Assembly (NCBI GenBank): GCA_905221605.1 | Contig: CAJNDS010001057.1 | Coordinates: 439,528 to 503,527 of the forward strand | Source of the DNA: Symbiodinium natans | Taxonomy: Eukaryota > Sar > Dinophyceae > Suessiales > Symbiodiniaceae | Reading direction: 5' to 3' | Length of the DNA: 64,000 bases | Shown: positions 46,650 through 57,441 of the stretch, in pieces | How the letters are laid out: every line of letters starts with the position of its first letter | Position numbering within the stretch: position 1 is the stretch's first letter | The notes under the pieces: model-generated | The model's input: only the letters and a program-made list of their open reading frames with translations | Databases searched by the model: none | What the model was told of the DNA's origin: nothing | Program-made: the position numbers and the translations under genes

Positions 46650-48910
46650 CAAACTAGGACACCACGCGGAAAGCGAAGGAGTGGGAAGCGGGGTACGGCC
46701 GACAGGAAGGGTTGTGTGCGGTTTTTAGCACCCGCCCCCTCAGGCACCCCTAAGCCCCCCCGCAGAGACCCCCGCCCCCTTCACTCCTGGTACGCCCCAA
46801 GACAAATTTCCATTGACGATACGCTCCCTGCCAGGCTCACGTTCCGTCACCTAGACACATACAAGCATACATCCGCGGAAGCCGCATCCAGTCTACACAC
46901 CCTCGAAGCACCTTCAAGCCCATAACCCACACATGATGCGAACGGTAAGTAGGCCATAGATATTTACATCACATGCCGTAAGTGACGCCGAAGAAGTCTA
47001 TGCAGCAGCCGCACCTTCCTTTGCAGCGCTTTCCAATCTGCAGGTTGCGCTGTCTGCCACTCGTCCCAGGCTGGGGACCACTGGCCTCTCACCGTATCTC
47101 ACCGTCACAGGGCAGGATCAGCTTGGCTGCTCGCCAAATTGAGACATGTTAATGGCAACGGAACACAGATTCTGGCCGTTGGATTTCCAGGACCACTCAT
47201 CATTGTGAGCATGGCCTGGACCAGGGCAGGACTTGGGAATCTGAGTTATGTCAGGAACTAAAAACAACAACGCTTTGAACCAGAAATGGGGGAACAGGGT
47301 GTCAATGGAAAGGGATTTAAGGGAACTCCGGCCAACCCTGAGTCAAGGCTTCGAAAAATGATTCTTCAGAGTTGTACATCGCTATCGCTTTTCACGTCGT
47401 CGCTGTTCGATGATGGTATTCACTTCGCGTGCAGATGCTGGATGTTGCTCGTAAATTCGGCGGTACTGCGCGGGCAATGAATCTTCCATGAGGCCTTTGC
47501 TTCTGCCTTTTCCTCCTCACAGTTTGCGTGGCATCGATTTCTGCAGAGCCGTGTGGGTGCTGCATCTACGGAGCATACTCTCGTCCTGCTTCGCCTTTTG
47601 TCATTGGGAGGTCTCCTCCAGAAAGGTGCACTGCAGGGCTATAGACGTGGACGTCAAGATCCACAAGTGCCTTTCGCCATGGCTTTGCCACGTCGACCTT
47701 CACCTGCCACGTAGACGTGCACTATCGCAAGCTGTCCAAGCAGATCGCGAATGCGGCCTCCAGTACGCCCCTTGGCCTTGCAGGTCAAACTTCTGAAGTG
47801 CGGCCGCAAGCAGCTCAAGGAATGCAAAATTTGGGATAGGCATTCTATGGCATCCTAGATTCTTTAGCAATCTTCGAGCTTGCGCACTGCAAAGTCAAGT
47901 TGCTGCCTCCTTGCCCTTGGATTGGCCCTTAGGCCTTTCTGGGCCTCACATGAAAGTCACATGCAGCAACGCTTCTTTTGACTGAGTTGTTGTGTCGGGT
48001 GCAGACCGGCATCACCGCCACCTCCAGCGGGTTCAAAACATAACTCCTTTGAACATCCCTGCTAAGGCTGCTCAGGTCGGGACCACCAGCAGAAGCATCC
48101 TTCAAGCACACGACGTAATGTTGCAATGTAAATTAAGGACATGATGGAAACGCCTGCTTCGGGGGCTGCCATTTTTCCCCATCGCGGTCGACGAGGTAGA
48201 CGATTCGGCCCTGGTCCAATCCGCAAAACATATGGTGCAAGCATATGCAACAGCCTCATATGGTAGCGTCTAGATAACTGTGTTATTGCTGCATGCACTG
48301 ATGGTTTCTCATTTCTCATGCTTCCTGATGAAAGTTTATTGGGTGTCCTTCTGGGGATACCGGCAGTAGTGTAATCCATGCCTCATAACCTAGTATAGCC
48401 GCTACAGTATACCCTAGCCTCGAACGCTTGCCCTCTGCCTCAAGCTTGAAGGTTCTTGGATTCGACCGCAGGAAAACCTCCAGGGACATGCCGGTCTTCT
48501 CCTCCGGTTCGATAGCAAGCTCAGCAAGGCTGAAAGGAGCATCTGCTCAAGCATCTTGGGCCTTGAAAGACTTCAGGGCCTTCGTCAACTGGTTCAAACT
48601 ACAGCAACCATTAAGCCGCTTTAGGACGTAGGAGATGTTGATCACCTCACGAGCAGAAACACCACACAAAGCTGCACAATGTGCTAAAGCGCAACAAAGC
48701 GCAACATGCCGAGGAGGCCAAGGCAGTTCTGGGCACATTGACGTCGAGCACCTCAGCTTCCCAGATTCGGCATGTGCATGTATCCTCTTTTGCATCTCGC
48801 AAACACCGTGTCAGTGTGGACACCATGCCTAATTACCTAATGGTTTTATTGGTTTTCTTTCCATCTCACAGAGGCTGTGCATGGCCGTCCTGTGTATCTG
48901 CTTGCCACAT
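46650..48910. other. No assignable gene
   Basis: Near 47,480-47,560 a plus-strand peptide (AFASAFSSSQFAWHRFLQSR) between catgag|G and GTGCTG looks like an exon, but its partners are uncertain. It could belong to the gene at 46,304-46,644. Nothing else was recognised. Confidence 0.3.
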
Positions 48911-48912
48911 CA

Positions 48913-50520
48913 TCAGGATGGGGGGCCATTAACGTAGTCGCAGCTGAAGCCCTTACTCAAGGCCAGTATGACAACGCGTGTGTCCTTGTCACGTCAAGGT
49001 TTTAGGGCTAAACGGGCTAAGCAAACAGCCGCAGCAAGGCCGAGATCCGCAAGCCGTGACTTGGGTGGGGAAATGTGGCGCGAACACATCTGGGCGGTCC
49101 ACCCCAAGCTCATCCGCCACGGATTCCTTGAACGGAACTTCTGATTTACGGCTTTGACTTGCTGCGCATGAGGTGGTGCGACCTGACCATCTGTGTGACG
49201 GCCAGGCCTCCTCGTCAAGCTCGTTCTGGTCAGCCCACAAACTGGAAGCACAGAACAAGAATCCACACAATGATAATGGTACTCCCTGGCCACTGAACGA
49301 GAATAACGAGCTTTGTCATCGCCTGGCACCCGTTTCTCTCGGAGCCACGCTTTCAGGGGCCTGATCCTCCCACGAAGGCGACATCACCGCTGCTTAGACC
49401 TACATGTCTCTGTATGCAAGGCTCCTCGTCCCCTCCGATGAAGAGCGTGTGGCCTGGCGAGCATACACCAAGTTCAGTGTCCAAGAAAATGGATCTAAGT
49501 AGCCCTGACCTGCAACAGGATAGATGGATCCGTATCACTGTTCAGGCCGATTTCAGAAACAACATTGGAAGGTGTCAAAACTTGCAGACAACTCTTCGAT
49601 CTCACACGGTCGTCCGAAAAACCTGCACCAACTTCCTTCGCCAAACACCAAGCGAAATCTGGCCAGTATACAGTATGCAGCCAATTGTAACAACCATTAT
49701 ATCATGTTTAACATACCAGCCGGCCGTTGGCTGACTGATGCCTTGATATGCCTTGCAGTGCCTCTGGGAAGCGAAGGATTTGGGCAGATGCGTTGTACTC
49801 AACACCTATATATCCCCCGTCTGCAAACTGGTTCTATTTATGTGTTGAATGTTGAGTATTGCTCTTGTGGACATGCGTACGTAACGACCCTCACAGAATC
49901 CATCAATGCAAATTCCGACTGCTCGCATCGGCCTGCCGAAGCCTCATCTGGCTCTGGAGCTTCGAACCACCCATCCTGCCCAGCACCAAACTCAAAGCGG
50001 AACACCGGCGCGCAATGGCGCGCATCTGCTACCTTGACATCGCTGAGCTCATCGAACTCGACTCTTTCCTTGCACGTCAGACAGCCATCTCCACTTGCAC
50101 ACCAAGCATACTTCAGGTTGACCGCGGCCTCGTCTTCTTCGTCCTCCTTCGCCAGAGGCTTGTCTAGGTCTTTGAAGTCAATGGCCGGCCTTGCAGAAAA
50201 TCGAGCCAAAACCAGAGAAAACCCTCTGCCGAACTTGCATCTCATCCCCGCAGATTTGCCGCGCACCAACTTGGTCTGGCATCCACTTTTCTCCTTGCAC
50301 TCTCCTCCTGCACAAGAAACACTTGAAACCTAGCCACAAGCATAGAACTTACCAGACCAACTCTCTCAAGTCACCTCGGCTCGTTTTGCATCCTCCTCGA
50401 GTCGAGTCCAAGCAGTGCCCTGCAACATGTCGGACGGTTTGTGGTGAACTTTACATGCTTTGCATGAGGCGCGGACGTTGACTGACGAAGCGGCTGCTGC
50501 TCTGTCGAGAGACACCAATC
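48913..50520 (-). CDS. Unknown multi-exon gene, copy 2
   Basis: Exons in minus order: about 50,471-50,520 (LVSLDRAAAASSV); 50,375-50,419 (GTAWTRLEEDAKRAE); 50,267-50,307 (EESARRKVDARPS); 50,033-50,189 (PAIDFKDLDKPLAKEDEEDE, ending VEFDELSDVK); 49,404-49,453 (ATRSSSEGTRSLAYRD); 49,330-49,366 (IRPLKAWLREKR); 49,061-49,126 (ESVADELGVDRPDVFAPHF); 48,913-48,984 (DTRVVILALSKGF, stop TGA). All acceptors are AG|G; donors GT where read, except the first, which would be GC. Phases join from 50,419 to the stop. The product is charged and partly acidic, with a Cys pair in the long exon; no membrane segment or known domain. The plus-strand 269-codon frame over 49,524-50,333 is taken as its shadow. Confidence 0.6.
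48916..50182. repeat. Near-identical direct repeat, unit 2
   Basis: This block is repeated at a fixed offset of 2,820 bp at 51,736-53,002. Between 48,990 and 50,181 only two base differences were found (49,173 and 49,926 in this unit), with no indels. Differences rise sharply in the first 70 bp (48,916-48,985) and homology stops abruptly after gaagtcaatg at the other end. Confidence 0.95.
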
Positions 50521-50524
50521 CTGC

Positions 50525-51670
50525 AAACAATCTAAAAGAAGGATCATAATGGATTTTTGTGTTAATTATCAGCGGTTCAGCTGTTCTACTTGAATGATTC
50601 AATGATGCAACGACGAAGGCACATGACAAGCATGCGGCACGTGCAGGGGTTGCCGTTCAAACTCACGCCTGGCCCGCAGGAGCCCACAGAAGTTCCTGGC
50701 GCCATCAGGTCAACCACCTGAGATATCTTGCTCATAGGCATAGGTCACATTTGAGCACTCTTGCTGAGCGGATTTCACTGGTTTCGGCACATCGGCTAGC
50801 TGCACCGTACACGGGTTCCCCCAGTGATCCCAGGTACACTCGCGGGTGGCTTCACTGGGCATGATGCTGTCAGAAACCCCTAGTGGCCTCGTAGTGTATT
50901 TGCGATGTTGCAGCCTGCTTCTCGTGAAGCTTAAAAGCTGTTGGTCATCCGCTCTGCGCAGTTCGGCTTAGGTGCACCTAAATGCCACCGGTAGAAACAT
51001 GTTCAAGTTTCAAATCTTTGTCGACATCTTAGGTAACAAAAACATTCGCCAATGCGCTGAATGGGCTGAAAGAAGCGTCGTGCACCTGTCGCTTTTAGCC
51101 ATCGCACATGGCAGAAAAATTTGGACAATTCATCGTCTCTGGCTTTGAACAAGACGAGTAAGGCGACAGACACACCAAACGATCTACCTCCAGTCACAAA
51201 CCGAAAGTATGGGTGAATGTTGGTTTTCGAGAATGGAGACGTTCGATGCATGCGAAGAAGCCTGCATGCACTGCCCCGGGACTGCCATTGCACGCCAGAG
51301 CTCATTATTGTTGAATCAAACCGGGCTCAAGCTCATGATTCATGATCCGGGCCTCACAGTTCCATCAGTCAGTGGGCCACCATTTTCTCGTGCGATGGCT
51401 GAGCCCCTCACACGGTAGCTTAATGTAGCTTAGTTATACCCTCTCAAAAAGGGCCTGTGGAAACGTTTGGCTGCCGTGGTTAAGTGCAGGCGCTACGGGA
51501 ACGCCCCGTTGCATCGCATGCGTGTGCCTGTCGGCATTGGCTTCCTCAGCGTGTCCCTTCAGGTTCCTGCCGCGCCTGTTGTCTGTGCTGATCTGTGGGG
51601 TGCTACATTCTTGCCTGGCTCACTCTGGTTCTCGCCTTCTCCTGCCAAGGGGGGCCTGCCACGTTCTTCA
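50525..51670. other. Spacer between the two gene copies, no gene recognised
   Basis: Upstream exons of copy 2 matching those at 53,510-53,585 of copy 1 were not found here. Short frames only. Confidence 0.4.
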
Positions 51671-51672
51671 CT

Positions 51673-53585
51673 TTACGCTTTCCGAAAGCAAAGAGATATC
51701 TTCTTTTTGATGTCACACGTCTCAAAATCGGCTTGAGGATGGGGGGCATTAACGTAGTGGCGGCTGAAGCCCTTACTCAAGGCTAGTTTGACAACGCGTG
51801 TGTCCTTGTCACGTCAAGGTTTTAGGGCTAAACGGGCTAAGCAAACAGCCGCAGCAAGGCCGAGATCCGCAAGCCGTGACTTGGGTGGGGAAATGTGGCG
51901 CGAACACATCTGGGCGGTCCACCCCAAGCTCATCCGCCACGGATTCCTTGAACGGAACTTCTGATTTACGGCTTTGACTTGCTGCGCATGAGATGGTGCG
52001 ACCTGACCATCTGTGTGACGGCCAGGCCTCCTCGTCAAGCTCGTTCTGGTCAGCCCACAAACTGGAAGCACAGAACAAGAATCCACACAATGATAATGGT
52101 ACTCCCTGGCCACTGAACGAGAATAACGAGCTTTGTCATCGCCTGGCACCCGTTTCTCTCGGAGCCACGCTTTCAGGGGCCTGATCCTCCCACGAAGGCG
52201 ACATCACCGCTGCTTAGACCTACATGTCTCTGTATGCAAGGCTCCTCGTCCCCTCCGATGAAGAGCGTGTGGCCTGGCGAGCATACACCAAGTTCAGTGT
52301 CCAAGAAAATGGATCTAAGTAGCCCTGACCTGCAACAGGATAGATGGATCCGTATCACTGTTCAGGCCGATTTCAGAAACAACATTGGAAGGTGTCAAAA
52401 CTTGCAGACAACTCTTCGATCTCACACGGTCGTCCGAAAAACCTGCACCAACTTCCTTCGCCAAACACCAAGCGAAATCTGGCCAGTATACAGTATGCAG
52501 CCAATTGTAACAACCATTATATCATGTTTAACATACCAGCCGGCCGTTGGCTGACTGATGCCTTGATATGCCTTGCAGTGCCTCTGGGAAGCGAAGGATT
52601 TGGGCAGATGCGTTGTACTCAACACCTATATATCCCCCGTCTGCAAACTGGTTCTATTTATGTGTTGAATGTTGAGTATTGCTCTTGTGGACATGCGTAC
52701 GTAACGACCCTCACAGAATCCATCAATGCAAATTCCGACTGCTCGTATCGGCCTGCCGAAGCCTCATCTGGCTCTGGAGCTTCGAACCACCCATCCTGCC
52801 CAGCACCAAACTCAAAGCGGAACACCGGCGCGCAATGGCGCGCATCTGCTACCTTGACATCGCTGAGCTCATCGAACTCGACTCTTTCCTTGCACGTCAG
52901 ACAGCCATCTCCACTTGCACACCAAGCATACTTCAGGTTGACCGCGGCCTCGTCTTCTTCGTCCTCCTTCGCCAGAGGCTTGTCTAGGTCTTTGAAGTCA
53001 ATGACGGCCCTCCCCGCAGTCAAGATGGACGGTGTGTGTGGTGCATGAAGTAACTAAGCAACATACGATGGTGGAAAAGAACATCAGCGTGCCAGTCTGG
53101 TCTGGTATCGTCCTTTTTCTTGGCACTCTCCTCCTGCAAACACAAAAACTTTATCGAAGTCCCAGTTCACAAACTGCAACAAAATGCGACAATCGCAACT
53201 TGCTGGATTTCCTCGGCGCGCTTCTTGGCTTCCTCCTCCAGCTGATTCCACGCAGCACCCTGCAAACATTAAACTTTTGATCCACTTGCAGACATTGCTT
53301 CCACAAATCAACAAAAACCCGAGCCTTGCGAGCATTGCCTGATGAAGCAGCTGGTGCCTTCCCAAGAGATACCAATCCTGCGCGGAATCTCGAACTGGCA
53401 GCGCTGCTTTACAACATCGCATGTGATCTGTCACCAGAAAGGAAAAAGCGCCATCCAAGATTTGTCCTTTGGGCTTGGCAACCGGCTTGACAACACCCCC
53501 CGACCGTACCTTGTCCACATCAAAAACACGATGATTCAGCTTGCTGTGCAACAAGTCCATGGGGCACTGCAGGGCCGTAATTTGC
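51673..53585 (-). CDS. Unknown multi-exon gene, copy 1
   Basis: Exons in minus order: 53,510-53,585 (QITALQCPMDLLHSKLNHRV, donor GTACGG); probably one small unfixed exon; 53,325-53,377 (LVSLGKAPAASSGNARK, donor GCTCGG); 53,212-53,259 (GAAWNQLEEEAKKRAE, donor GAAATC); 53,093-53,133 (EESAKKKDDTRPD, donor GCACGC); 52,853-53,009 (AVIDFKDLDKPLAKEDEEDE, ending VEFDELSDVK, donor GTAGCA); 52,224-52,273; 52,150-52,186; 51,881-51,946; 51,673-51,804 (DTRVVKLALSKGF, ending LCFRKA and stop TAA). Acceptors are AG|G. Homologous to copy 2 exon by exon, but its last exon runs 20 codons longer. GA and GC donors here stand where copy 2 has GT. Further 5' coding sequence (NLASNLNTLLGAPKEVAK, about 53,640-53,700) is likely. 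Family not recognised. Confidence 0.6.
51736..53002. repeat. Near-identical direct repeat, unit 1
   Basis: Partner of 48,916-50,182. It carries four whole or partial exons of copy 1 with their introns. Its lower edge falls inside the last exon, its upper edge seven bases inside the upstream (5') boundary of the long acidic exon. Confidence 0.95.
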
Positions 53586-53589
53586 CTCG

Positions 53590-54285
53590 CGCTCTTAACC
53601 ACAAAAAGACTCTCGAGGCCACGATTTTGTTCACGCAGCGGGCCTTGGCAACCTCTTTCGGCGCTCCGAGGAGGGTGTTGAGGTTGCTGGCCAAATTGGC
53701 ACGTGCCGCACGCGATATCGCTACATGAGTGCTACCGGACGCCTGTTTGCAAACTTTTTCCGAGTGCCAGCCGCGGCCATGCACGAGCGGCAAGCACGCC
53801 CTGCCCAAACAATAGCCATTCACAAACGCATTGATGCACATGCAGCTTGGCCACCTTCACGAAACGGAGGCTGCTCGGCCGCCAATTTCAGTCGAATCCC
53901 ACTTCAAACACACCTACTGTAGGTCCTGAGTTTGGTGTAGTGGCCCGCGGGTGTGTTTACCAGTACTTGAGCGGTGTGAAAGAAGCATGATGAACCTTGA
54001 AACGAATATGAAACGATGAGTCATAAATCGGCAATAAATACTGCATTCTGATGCACGAATGACCGTCTTTCATGCTGCTTGCTGTCAGGACGCACATGTT
54101 CACAAAACATGTCACTTGCAGTGCTACAACAAGATGACATCCACATGCAGGTCTTCTTGGTGGATTTCATGGAATCCGCAATACATTGAACCAGCTTGAA
54201 AGAGGCAAATGCATAGCGCGGCAAGCACAGCAATCATGCACGACGAAGTACAAAAGCTGGACTGCCGCTTCTCATAAAACTTCAT
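53590..54285. other. Probable 5' part of the unknown gene, then unassigned
   Basis: On minus, 53,600-53,730 contains a coding-like peptide (AARANLASNLNTLLGAPKEV) in a frame one base off the next exon, so an intron or an indel separates them. From 53,740 to 54,285 nothing was recognised. Confidence 0.35.
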
Positions 54286-54287
54286 CG

Positions 54288-54783
54288 TCATGTCTTGGCA
54301 TGTGAACAATCAAGCAACAAGTTCTTAAACGCAGGGCATCTCAGATTCAGTTTCTTGAAAATGTTGGTGTCGTATGCCGCTAGCCATTTGGCTACTGCTA
54401 CGTGCGGCGAGCTGTCGAACGCAGCGCGAATATCCAGCTTGGCAGCGTGCAAAGTTTTTGCCCGACTGCCTAATGTCCCCTGCCGCGAAATGGGCTGCCA
54501 CTCTGCCGTCAACCGTTTGGACTCCATTTCTGCAGGCCAATTGTCCCGCCCTGTACTCAGGCGCCTTGCTGTGAAGTCTCTGCATGACAATGCGGGAAAA
54601 GAACTTGCGCAGGCAAGAGGTCAGAGTGATAGGGCAGAAACCCGTTGCCCGGCGGTGGTGTTTCCTTTTCGGCAGCAACACAATTTTACCTTCTTGCCAC
54701 TCTGCCGAGATGGGTTCGCGTCCAGAGAAGATGCGAGTGAAATAAGCAGACACCTTGTCCCCATGATCGCGTGGAAAAAACAC
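54288..54783 (-). pseudogene. LINE reverse-transcriptase remnant
   Basis: One minus frame (from 54,783) reads WQEGKIVLLPKRKHHR and then CPITLTSCLRKFFSRIVMQRL. This is the typical entry of a non-LTR retrotransposon reverse transcriptase (trp, lysine-rich, PI-L-S---K---R--L). A second frame (within 54,288-54,590) continues with KLDIRAAFDSSPHVAVAKWL, the motif-A region with the conserved Asp in an AFD context. The two pieces lie in different phases, so at least one frameshift separates them. The YADD motif-C region is absent. Known family role: target-primed reverse transcription. This copy is truncated and broken. Confidence 0.8.
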
Positions 54784-55039
54784 GCTCTGACATGCGACTC
54801 ACATGACACAGTCAGAGCAGCCTAGCTTCGAGCTTACACGACTTTCGCGAGGCGCTGCCATCGAAGCATGCCCCGGCTGCTGACCCGAGCAGCAAGCAAA
54901 TTACCGTTGTATGAAAGGCGAGTGAGGCCCCATAGTAAAATCTAAGAGACGCCATCGGCGCACTACATGGTGAAGAGGAATTCCAGCTCTCGCAGGAGAC
55001 CTTTGCGTGTGCGTGTCAGACTAGTTTCGTCCCGCACAT

Positions 55040-55301
55040 CGTCTTTGCAATACAAAGATCCACCATTCATCCTAGAAAAATCAGACAGCGGAAGTGCGCA
55101 CTACCAAATGATGAAATGGAAACGGTGATGGAGGAGATCAGGCGCCTGCGAGGTGCGAGTCGAGCTAAGCATAGAATTAACCTCTTGGGAAAGGCAAAAA
55201 AAGGCGACAGGGGCGCCATAGCCTTCCTCAGGAGACAGGCGCAGCAGAGAGCCGCCGAAATCATTTTCGTCCGTGAGATGGGGGGAAGACAGGACGGCTA
55301 A
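55040..55301 (+). pseudogene. Likely LINE ORF2 linker remnant
   Basis: The frame reads VFAIQRSTIHPRKIRQRKC, then METVMEEIRRLRGASR, HRINLLGKAKKGDRGAIAFL and RRQAQQRAAEII before a stop at 55,299. A basic helical segment with L--AK-GD--AI-FLRR is what I would expect between endonuclease and reverse transcriptase of dinoflagellate LINEs; this is recall, not a search. Its orientation is opposite to the adjacent reverse-transcriptase remnant, so it belongs to another insertion or an inverted piece. Confidence 0.5.
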
Positions 55302-55544
55302 CGAAAGGCGATGGTTTTATGCACTAGGCCACTCAGGACCTCCGAGGCCTCCTGCTCCGCCAGGTCTCCTTGGCCGGGTTGAGAAGGACCGGTAAAACTT
55401 GGAAAACTTGCCTGAGGAGCAGCTGGAGCTGCAGCAGCGCATCGGTGGCGGAGATTGAGGTCCGCACAGGATGCAAAAGGCACATCCAGTGTCATTGAAC
55501 TGCTGGGCCGCTTCAACATCCCTCAATGACGCGCAGAAGCAGCA

Positions 55545-55871
55545 GATTACGGAGGTATTGCGGAGGTCATCAAGCCTAATGAGGAAGCGGGGGTCTCCGG
55601 TTTCTGGGTTGCCGGGGGCGATTCGCATCTCAATGAGGCGCAATGTGGACCAGTTGCCGCCAAGTTAAAAAAGGGTGGCAGGGCCATGTGGGCAGCCCCG
55701 GCCTGGGGCACTCCGGCCGGAAGCACGAGTGGAGGCCTAGCCATCTTGGCTTGCAAGCATCGGAATGTGCGCCACATGCACAAGTACACCAGTGAGGGCA
55801 AAGGATTTATAGCGGTAGCCGGCCGCTTCCATTCCCAGGATGCTACTTTCATCTCTATAGCTTCGCTATAA
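55545..55871 (+). pseudogene. LINE endonuclease (APE-like) remnant
   Basis: An open frame reads FWVAGGDSHLNEAQCGPVAA, then KLKKGGRAMWAAPAWGTPAG, STSGGLAILACKHRNVRH and EGKGFIAVAGRFHSQDATFI before a stop at about 55,872. The -HL- element, the W-APA---T--GSTSGG-AIL block and the later A-R turn match the start of an exonuclease-endonuclease-phosphatase domain of LINE ORF2. It is cut before the catalytic C-terminal part. It follows, rather than precedes, the linker remnant, so the elements are scrambled. Confidence 0.65.
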
Positions 55872-55890
55872 CGCAACGGTGGTCATAGTA

Positions 55891-56380
55891 GGCTTTTCAG
55901 AAGTGGCCTATGTCTTGTTGCCTCACGAGACTTTCTATGCGATGTACCAAAGTGCCAAAGGTTGGTCAACCTCCCAGATCCCTCAAAGCTGGCTTCGTTT
56001 TGGGATGTGTTCGTGAAACACCCGGGATGCTTAACCACCCCGTTCTCAAACGAGCCAACTACCAAAAGAAAGCTGTGCCCTTCTCCCTGCACGGCGACGA
56101 CGTGCCGGTAGTGTTGGGTCGGCAAGATATGGTGCAGATCGGCACATTTGTTTTTCCTTCAGCAGCCTCATGGCTGTTGCTGCCGGACGAGCTGCAGCGC
56201 AAACAAACATGTACATTTGGGGAACTTTCGAGAAATTCGCGATCCCAACAGACGATGTGTGCTCGGTGCAATGGACACGTTTTGGCGAGTGATGACGTGG
56301 TCCTTTGAAATCTTGATGTCGGGAAGGTGGCCTTCAGCAAATTGGAATGGAGAAAAGACACATGGCTTTGTTGAGAACAT
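55891..56380 (+). pseudogene. Frameshifted relic of a dinoflagellate repeat-family gene
   Basis: Five coding-like pieces follow one another in frames 1, 3, 2, 1, 3: VAYVLLPHETFYAMYQSAK; LVNLPDPSKLASFWDVFVKH; HPVLKRANYQKKAVPFSLHG plus DDVPVV; FSFSSLMAVAAGRAAAQTNM plus YIWGTFEKFAIPTDD; and AMDTFWRVMTWSFEILMSGR plus WPSANWNG. Together they read like one protein with four frameshifts. I recall similar H-P-L---Y---AVPF-LHGD-VPV proteins as highly multicopy in Symbiodiniaceae predictions, but this was not checked. No function is known to me. The intact length cannot be judged. Confidence 0.65.
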
Positions 56381-56587
56381 ATATATATATATAGATATGC
56401 ACATGGAAGGGATAAGTGGCACATGGTTTTGTTGATTATATACATATATATATGCTACCCCCCCCCTCCAGAGCACACTGTAAGCACAGTGTAAGGGGGC
56501 GGGGTGTTTCCCCGAAGGCTGCGACATAATAAGTGCATATCTGGCGGGCAACCCCTTTCAACCAATGGGTAAGGGCAGTGTGAGGAC

Positions 56588-57131
56588 CCCGTGTTAATTA
56601 ACACGCCCGGAACCAAGAACCAAGAAACAAGACTCCCAGAAAAGTCTTGGGGGAATCTTGGTTCCCATGGGGATGGAGCCGTGTTAATTCGCCCCGTGCT
56701 AATTCACACGATGGGAACCAAGAACCAAGAACCAAGATTTCCAGAAAAGTCTTGGGATGAATCATGGTTCCCAGGGTAGAGGGTGGATCCCCAAACTATC
56801 ACAAGATTTATCATAAGACTTTTCTGGAATCTTGTTTCTTGGTTCTTAGTTCCCATCATGTTAATTATTACGGAGCCCGTGTTAAACAACACGGCCTCTT
56901 ATTCTTAGAAACCAAGAACCCCCGCAAGACTTTTTTAAGAATCTTGGCTTGGTTCTTGGTTCCAGCCGTGTTAATTAACACGGGCCAATTAACACGGAGC
57001 CCCACACGCTCAGAAACCAAGAAACCCCACAAGACTTTTCTGGAAGTCTTGGTTCTTGGTTCTTGGTTCCGGCCGTGTTAATTAGTACGGGGCCCGCGTT
57101 AATGAGCACGGCTCCATCCCTTGGAAACCAA
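56588..57131. repeat. Array of hairpin units on a GTGTTAATTAACACG palindrome
   Basis: The 15-bp near-palindrome GTGTTAATTAACACG occurs exactly at 56,591-56,605 and 56,968-56,982, and in variants near 56,681, 56,865, 56,879, 56,987, 57,075 and 57,097. Between these lie five foldback bodies: GGAACCAAGAACCAAGA (or AGAAACCAAGAA), then AAGACTTTTCTGG or its complement, then TCTTGGTTCTTGGTTCC. Each body can pair with itself, and body and palindrome alternate. A (TA)n run precedes the array at 56,382-56,395. No coding frame is credible here. Confidence 0.85.
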
Positions 57132-57139
57132 GATGTTCT

Positions 57140-57440
57140 ATCCGACCCCTATTTCTAAGCACGAATCCGAAAATCCAGATAAGAGCGAAAGAAGCAAGCT
57201 GAATGAAGCTGTCGTGTGCAACCCCCCCCCCAGCCTCACGGGAAACAAACCAGGAAAAGACAACAGCTTCGATGACGCAGAATTGGTTACACAAAGACGC
57301 TTTGGTGAAATTCCCACACGTCGTAGATCTTCTTTGCTGCGCATGGCCTAATGCTTTACCGAAAAAAAAACCACCAAGAGAAAGCGCGCGCCAGGTGACT
57401 GCCGCTGGATTAGAAGGTCATCTTGGCCGAATCTTACTGC
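57140..57440. other. No gene recognised
   Basis: Short overlapping frames and one C run at about 57,225-57,233. Confidence 0.4.
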
Positions 57441-57441
57441 A

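Noticed and set aside
49524-50333. 269-codon plus-strand frame, nearly repeated at 52,344-53,048
   Set aside because: It lies opposite the minus-strand exons whose splice sites and phases agree in both copies. Its Ser-rich part is the antisense of the acidic exon, and the duplication copies both strands alike.
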